Shown: positions 32,126 through 36,741 of the stretch, in pieces
How the letters are laid out: each line of letters opens with the position of its first letter
How positions within the stretch are numbered: the stretch's first letter is position 1
NCBI GenBank assembly: GCA_902514765.1
Contig: CABXSA010000007.1
Coordinates: 1 to 36,741 of the forward strand
DNA: 36,741 bases
Reading direction: 5' to 3'
DNA from: an uncultured SAR86 cluster bacterium
Lineage (GTDB): Bacteria; Pseudomonadota; Gammaproteobacteria; Magnimaribacterales; AG-339-G14
Position numbers and translations under genes: made by a program
Notes under the pieces: generated by a model
What the model was told of the DNA's origin: nothing
The model's database searches: none
The model's input: the letters and a program-made list of their open reading frames with translations, nothing else

Positions 32126-34102
32126 ATGTTTAAAAATCTATTTTTTTTCTTACTTGTAATTACGTTTTTTTTCTCTTGTTCTGAATTTGAGAGAAAAACA
32201 GAAAAAGAATTAGCTCAAAAAAAATTTGGAGTTATCCCTTTAGTCGAATACAAGTCTAATCCTAATCCAGATAAAAATGCTTATTTTGGTGACTTGCATG
32301 TTCATACAGAAAATTCTTTTGATGCCTATGCCTTTGGAACTACGGCTTCTCCCACTGATGCTTACAAATATGCTAGAGGTGAAGCAATAAAACACCCTAC
32401 GGGTTATCAAGTCCAGTTATCAAGGCCTTTGGATTTTTATGCAGTTACCGACCATGGTGTATTTCTGGGCTTAATGAAAGAAGCTGCTGACCCAAATAGT
32501 GAAATTGGACAATATGAACTCACTAAACCCCTGCACAATCTCAATGAAAACGTAAGTAACAGTTTTATCTCAATTATAAGAAGAGCAAATATTTTTAGGC
32601 CATTTGCCCAAGAATTAGCAAATAACATCCAAGATGGAACTTTAGACATTAACCTTTTACAGGAAGTTAGTAACGGCGTTTGGCAGAAAACAATTGAAGC
32701 AGCCGATCAAGCTTATGTTCCAGGTACATTCACAACATTTGCTGCCTATGAATATTCTTCTTCGGTTGAGATTTACGATACTTATTTGCATAGAAATGTA
32801 ATTTTTAGAGACACAAAAAACCTGCCAAAAAGAATTTTTACTAGAGGTGATAGTTTAAATCCGGAAGATCTTTGGAAATGGATGGATGGTCTTAGACGCA
32901 AAGGGGTAGAAAGCTTGGCAATTCCTCATAATTCAAATATTTCAGGAGGTGCTGCTTTTAGAATGACTTACTATGATGGGAAGCCCATAGATGATGCATA
33001 CGCTTCACAAAGGATAAGAAACGAACCTTTGGTTGAGATTACTCAAGCGAAAGGCTCTTCAGAAACACATCCTTTGCTATCAAAAAATGATGAATGGGGA
33101 GCATTTGAAATACCAGTAGAAAAGCAAGCTCAGGTTTTAGAAAATGCTGAGGGGAGTTATGTCCGTAATGCTTACTTAAGAGGGCTGACTTTAGCTAAAC
33201 AAGGCTTAACAAATCCTTACAAATTTGGCCTTGTAGGCGCAAGTGACACTCACGTTGCTGCTGGTTCTTATAGTGAAGAAGCTTTCTTTTCAAAAATTGG
33301 TTTGCTTGATGGCACTCCAGAACTAAGAGGTTCAGTCCCTTTCAATTGGGCAATTGCTAAAGCTGCTAAAATCTTTAGACCAGAATCTTTCGCAGAAATT
33401 AATGGTAAAGATTATATGGCTGTTACAGACAGATTGGTTGGCTTCTCAGCTTCTGGCCTTACTGGGGTTTGGGCGGAAGAAAATACTCGTGAGGAAATTT
33501 ATGACGCCTTTAGAAGGAAAGAAACGTTTGCTACTAGTGGCCCAAGGATAAAAGTACGTTTTTTTTCGGGATACGATTTTGAAGATTCTGATGTTAACGA
33601 TTTAGATCTTATTAAAAAAGCTTACGAAGGTAATTTATCCATGGGTTCTACCATTAATATAGAACAAGCAAAAGAACCAAGATTTTTAGTATGGGCTTTT
33701 GCAGATCCTTTGGGTGCACCGCTTCAAAGAATTCAAATTATTAAAGGTTGGTTAGAAAATGGAAAACACCAAGAAAGAGTATATGATGTTGCATGTTCAG
33801 ATGGTTTAGTTGTCAATGCATCTACAAATCGTTGTCCTGAAAATGGAGCTAAAGTTGATATTGAAAACTGCTCTGTAAGTAAAAATTCTGGAGCCTCAGA
33901 GTTGAAGACTTTTTGGTTAGATCCTGATTTCTTGATGGATCAAAGAGCTTTTTATTACGTAAGGGTTTTAGAGAATCCAGTTTGTCGATGGTCAACTTGG
34001 GACTCGATAAGAGAAGGTGTTGGGCCAAGATCTGATATTCCAACAACCATACAAGAAAGAGCCTGGACTTCACCAATTTGGTTTGAACCAACCAAATCTT
34101 GA
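32126..34102 (+). CDS. DUF3604 domain protein, exported, PHP-like metal-binding
   Basis: 658 residues from ATG 32126; a GTG at 32102 would add 8. A hydrophobic N-terminus (FFFLLVITFFFSC) ends in a possible but non-ideal lipobox Cys18, so it is exported or a lipoprotein. The DUF3604 body begins AYFGDLHVHTENSFDAYAFG, with the metal-binding His pair of PHP phosphoesterases, then FYAVTDHGVFLGLM, YEYSSSVE, LAIPHNSNIS and GLVGASDTHVAAGSY. The C-terminal part has FAWAFADPLGAPLQRIQIIKGW-type text and closing TSPIWFEP. The family is common in marine Gammaproteobacteria beside lipid- or xenobiotic-degradation genes, but its reaction is not established. It lies 38 bp ahead of the P450 gene and may be co-transcribed. 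Confidence 0.85.
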   Translation: MFKNLFFFLLVITFFFSCSEFERKTEKELAQKKFGVIPLVEYKSNPNPDKNAYFGDLHVHTENSFDAYAFGTTASPTDAYKYARGEAIKHPTGYQVQLSRPLDFYAVTDHGVFLGLMKEAADPNSEIGQYELTKPLHNLNENVSNSFISIIRRANIFRPFAQELANNIQDGTLDINLLQEVSNGVWQKTIEAADQAYVPGTFTTFAAYEYSSSVEIYDTYLHRNVIFRDTKNLPKRIFTRGDSLNPEDLWKWMDGLRRKGVESLAIPHNSNISGGAAFRMTYYDGKPIDDAYASQRIRNEPLVEITQAKGSSETHPLLSKNDEWGAFEIPVEKQAQVLENAEGSYVRNAYLRGLTLAKQGLTNPYKFGLVGASDTHVAAGSYSEEAFFSKIGLLDGTPELRGSVPFNWAIAKAAKIFRPESFAEINGKDYMAVTDRLVGFSASGLTGVWAEENTREEIYDAFRRKETFATSGPRIKVRFFSGYDFEDSDVNDLDLIKKAYEGNLSMGSTINIEQAKEPRFLVWAFADPLGAPLQRIQIIKGWLENGKHQERVYDVACSDGLVVNASTNRCPENGAKVDIENCSVSKNSGASELKTFWLDPDFLMDQRAFYYVRVLENPVCRWSTWDSIREGVGPRSDIPTTIQERAWTSPIWFEPTKS

Positions 34103-34140
34103 AATATTTATTTCTCTGTTAGAAAATTCTTTTATAAGTT

Positions 34141-35442
34141 ATGAAATCCTTTTTTTCAAAATTTAAAAATCTTTTGCTAATAGGTGCTTACAAGACTCTT
34201 GTGATTTTTGAAAAACTCACCAATAAAGGAATAGCTTTAGATTTCATTTCAAAAGATTACATAGATGATCCTTATAAGACCTATAACTCGATGAGATCTC
34301 ACAAACCTATTTTGTTCTCTCAGACAACAAGATTGTATTGGGTTACAAAAATGGAATTTGCACAAGAAATGTTAAGGGATAAAAGGTTTAGTGTTGACGA
34401 TCGTAAATATCCAATTGCAGACAAACGTAGAAAAGAATTCAAAAAAGCGGGTAGAGAAATCATGCTAGAACAATTTGAAAATCCAAGCATGTTAAAACTT
34501 GATCCCCCTGATCATTCGAGAATCAGAAAGCTAGTTCAGTATGGTTTTACAAATAGATATATAACCTCTTTAGAGCCTGAAATAAAACAAATCGTTGAAG
34601 GGTGTCTTGACAAAGTTCATAATCAAGATTCCTTTGACTTGATAGAAGATTTGGCAAAGCCATTGCCAGCGATTGTTATTGCAAAAATGATGGGGCTACC
34701 GAATGAAGATTTGGATCAGTTCCAAGCTTGGTCTGAAGATTTGCTGGTTGGCGTAGGAGGAATAGGTACTTCAAAAGAAGAAATAAAAAAATCTGGGGAT
34801 GCCTATGAGGCACTAATAAGATATTTTGAAAAAATTATTTTAAGTCGCAAAGATAAGCCAAGCGATGATTTTATTGGAAAATTAATTCAAGCAGAAGAAG
34901 AAGGTGACAAGTTAAATATTAAAGAAATGTATGGTACTTGTTTGCTTTTGTTAATAGCAGGTCACGAAACTACAACAAGGCTAATTGGAAACGGTATTTT
35001 GACTTTATTTAATCATCCTGAACAGATGAAAAGTATTAAAGAAAATTTTGAGCTAATACCTAATGCGATTGAAGAAATGCTTAGATTCGAGCCTCCGGTT
35101 CATGCAACAGTTAGATTTGCTGAGAATGATATGGTTTATGCTGAAAAAAAATATAAAAGAGGAACTCCTTTTGCGGTGAGTATTGCTGGGGCTAATAGAG
35201 ATCCTGATGCAAACCCAAATCCTAATATTTTTGATATTTTTAGAAAAGATATAAAACATATCTCATTTGGATATGGTCCTCACATGTGCATAGGAGCAAG
35301 TCTTGCAAGAATAGAATCTAGAATAGCTTTTGAAATCTTATTTGAAAGGTTCTCAAATATGTCTTTACAAAATAAAAATCCGGAATGGGGGAAAAATCTT
35401 ATTTTCAGAGGATTTGATAATCTAAGAATTCATACAAATTAA
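34141..35442 (+). CDS. Cytochrome P450
   Basis: A 433-residue soluble-type bacterial P450. The oxygen-activating I-helix is LIAGHETTTRL, the K-helix ExxR is EMLR within NAIEEMLRFEPPVHA, and the heme loop is FGYGPHMCIGASLAR with Cys383 as axial ligand. The N-terminus is amphipathic rather than a clear membrane anchor. It would hydroxylate an organic substrate using a ferredoxin or similar partner, none of which is adjacent; the only small redox carrier in the window is the rubredoxin at 15917. The CYP family and substrate cannot be fixed by eye. A strong terminator follows immediately. Confidence 0.93.
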   Translation: MKSFFSKFKNLLLIGAYKTLVIFEKLTNKGIALDFISKDYIDDPYKTYNSMRSHKPILFSQTTRLYWVTKMEFAQEMLRDKRFSVDDRKYPIADKRRKEFKKAGREIMLEQFENPSMLKLDPPDHSRIRKLVQYGFTNRYITSLEPEIKQIVEGCLDKVHNQDSFDLIEDLAKPLPAIVIAKMMGLPNEDLDQFQAWSEDLLVGVGGIGTSKEEIKKSGDAYEALIRYFEKIILSRKDKPSDDFIGKLIQAEEEGDKLNIKEMYGTCLLLLIAGHETTTRLIGNGILTLFNHPEQMKSIKENFELIPNAIEEMLRFEPPVHATVRFAENDMVYAEKKYKRGTPFAVSIAGANRDPDANPNPNIFDIFRKDIKHISFGYGPHMCIGASLARIESRIAFEILFERFSNMSLQNKNPEWGKNLIFRGFDNLRIHTN

Positions 35443-35470
35443 AAAAGCGCCTTACAAGAAGGCGCTTTTT
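35442..35470. terminator. Bidirectional rho-independent terminator between P450 and TonB receptor genes
   Basis: AAAAAGCGCCTT and AAGGCGCTTTTT form a 12-bp perfect stem around a 5-nt loop (ACAAG), with T-runs on either strand. It serves both convergent genes. It is the only unambiguous intrinsic terminator I found in the window. Confidence 0.9.
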
Positions 35471-35489
35471 ATGAGTTACCTAATTTAGG

Positions 35490-36741
35490 TTAGAAATTAT
35501 GAACTACTTCTAAACCTGCCCTTATTCCAGGATAGTATTTCACTCTAGCTCCACCTCCTTGACTTTGAGGATAAATAAGTGAAAAGGCAAGGTCATCTTT
35601 TTCATCAAGACAATTGGTACAGAAACCTCTTAGAGATGTTCCGTTGTTGAACTCAATTGTCGTTGAAAAATTCAATCTTTCCATAGTATCGTTCAAGGTA
35701 ATTCCTTCCACTCTCTCATCGCCCAAAGAAATGTCTGACTTGTAGGAATAACTTGCACTTATCACTACATCGCCTATGCCTGTAGGTTGAACGTGATCAA
35801 CTGAAAGAATCATAGCTTGTTCAGGAGTCCATGGCATTTTTCCACCGGCTCTTTGGTAAGATCCTACAGCTGTTGAGCTACAGTCCGTAAATGAGCCATG
35901 TACTTCAGACCAGTCTCTTGAATCATCACAATAATCGTCATACTGAGCATCAATGTACGAGTAGTTGAAGTTAATAGTGGTTCCAAGTGAAACTCGTGCG
36001 GTTAAATTAAGATCTAGTCCATTTATAGTCGATGCTCCTGCATTTTGTTTAATACCAAGTGGTAATCCTTGAACAACCTTAACCTTAATTAATTGTTTGT
36101 CCGTCCAATCATATGTGTAAGCAGCGGCACTTAATCTTAGAGAATCATCCAAGAAAGAACCTTTGTAGCCCAACTCAAACATTTCAAGCTGCTCCGGATC
36201 AAAACCTTGTTCAACTAAGTCTCTAAAGTAGTTAGCAAACTGCCAACCACCGCCCTTGTATCCAGTAGCAAATGTAAACCAAAGCATACTATTATCATCA
36301 GGCTTATAGTCTATGGTTAATTTAGGATCTGTCGAAGTCCAACTAGCTTTTTTATTTACTGTAAATGTTTGTGCGACAGATGCTATGGGCGCTATTCCCA
36401 CACCCTGAAGTTCAGTGATAGTGGCAAATGCAGCTCTATAATCTGCTCCACCTGCTGCATCACCTGCATCTATTGCTGCAAGAGTTGGTGTCGCAGCCAC
36501 GAGAAACGCCGGCATACCTGCTATAGCACCATCTACTACTCCTTTTTGACCAACATCTAAAGCTGTAGAATACCAAGTTGCGGGGTCTGCCGCATCGAAA
36601 GTCTGATTTCCGGGTATCAAAGCATCACAGTCTGCGATACCTGTTCTACAATCTGGAACCAACAATGTTGAGGGAACTCCAATAGCATTAGATGAAGTAA
36701 TGTAGTTCATTCCTTTAACATCGTATGTGTATCTTGCTCCT
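35490..36741 (-). CDS. TonB-dependent receptor, C-terminal barrel part, 5' end outside the window
   Basis: 417 codons are visible and the frame stays open to the last base, so the N-terminal TonB box, plug and part of the barrel lie beyond the window. The visible part has typical barrel strands: NKKASWTSTDPKLTIDYKPDD, LWFTFATGYKGGGWQF, EMFELGYKGSFLDDSLRLSAAAYTYDW, NFNYSYIDAQYDDY, AMILSVDHV, and the last strand RAGLEVVHNF ending in Phe, as needed for BAM recognition. It has two Cys pairs in loops (DYCDDS with FTDCSS, and GFCTNC). Such receptors import siderophores, cobalamin or large organic molecules; the ligand cannot be told. The extracellular loop 5' of about 36350 is rich in Ala and Gly. 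Confidence 0.9.
   Translation of the reverse strand, partial: GARYTYDVKGMNYITSSNAIGVPSTLLVPDCRTGIADCDALIPGNQTFDAADPATWYSTALDVGQKGVVDGAIAGMPAFLVAATPTLAAIDAGDAAGGADYRAAFATITELQGVGIAPIASVAQTFTVNKKASWTSTDPKLTIDYKPDDNSMLWFTFATGYKGGGWQFANYFRDLVEQGFDPEQLEMFELGYKGSFLDDSLRLSAAAYTYDWTDKQLIKVKVVQGLPLGIKQNAGASTINGLDLNLTARVSLGTTINFNYSYIDAQYDDYCDDSRDWSEVHGSFTDCSSTAVGSYQRAGGKMPWTPEQAMILSVDHVQPTGIGDVVISASYSYKSDISLGDERVEGITLNDTMERLNFSTTIEFNNGTSLRGFCTNCLDEKDDLAFSLIYPQSQGGGARVKYYPGIRAGLEVVHNF

Noticed and set aside
33354..33551. Small open frame inside the DUF3604 gene
   Set aside because: Out-of-frame shadow within a conserved coding region.
1..36741. CRISPR array, insertion sequence, prophage or toxin-antitoxin locus
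   Set aside because: No regularly spaced repeats, transposase or integrase motifs, or paired small toxin-antitoxin genes were seen on either strand.

Overview
The window is a compact, AT-rich piece of a bacterial chromosome with almost no non-coding DNA. Gene content and order point to a streamlined marine gammaproteobacterium. The gammaproteobacterial synteny blocks are gmk-rpoZ-spoT-ridA-recG, tsaD divergent from rpsU, mutY-yggX, a yqiB-like/yqiA pair, ntrB-ntrC behind a glutamine synthetase gene, and rubredoxin divergent from ubiA. A SAR86-like lineage is my best guess, based on the low GC, the overlapping genes, the membrane pyrophosphatase, and the mix of TonB receptor, P450, CoA-transferase and MaoC genes. 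No rRNA or species-level marker is present to prove it.

Layout. 1-3329 (+): the 3' part of a phosphotransferase gene, two MaoC-type hydratase subunits and an MFS transporter, an acyl-CoA-linked accessory cluster. 3312-5132 (-): tsaD-folB-folK. 5197-5865 (+): rpsU-yqeY, without dnaG and rpoD behind them. 5857-7008 (-): pyrE-ribE. 7038-12631 (+): gmk, rpoZ, spoT, ridA, recG. 12639-16108 (-): rubredoxin, a glutamate/aspartate-type symporter and a membrane pyrophosphatase. 16152-18747 (+): ubiA, a FemAB-like N-acyltransferase, an AlkA-like glycosylase. 18784-19756 (+): DUF1249 protein and YqiA-type hydrolase, overlapping. 19858-23444 (+): glutamine synthetase, ntrB, ntrC. 23441-23848 (-): rhodanese, divergent from gpmA (+). 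24500-27179 (-): hisB-hisH-hisA-hisF. 27236-28515 (+): mutY-yggX, then tRNA-Phe(GAA). 28664-29482 (-): a small lipoprotein and a DUF4345 membrane protein. 29582-35442: a CaiB/BaiF CoA-transferase, UPF0114 and VTT membrane proteins, a DUF3604 protein and a cytochrome P450. 35490-36741 (-): the C-terminal part of a TonB-dependent receptor that runs off the window.

The most interesting region is the nitrogen-control operon at about 19754-23444. The glutamine synthetase is a class II (GlnII, eukaryote/rhizobial-type) enzyme in the place where enterobacteria keep class I glnA. The NtrC behind it is a full-length, recognisable ortholog, but its sigma-54 contact motif reads GAFKGA instead of GAFTGA, and the sensor-II arginine of its GNVRQL motif is leucine. 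A large stem-loop lies between glnII and ntrB, and a 12-bp inverted repeat with a third internal half-copy lies upstream of glnII. Together these suggest a rewired, possibly sigma-54-independent, nitrogen-response module.

Several convergent gene pairs overlap at their stop codons, and only one clear intrinsic terminator (35442-35470) was found. No CRISPR array, insertion sequence, prophage or integrase was seen. No gap between genes exceeds about 120 bases.
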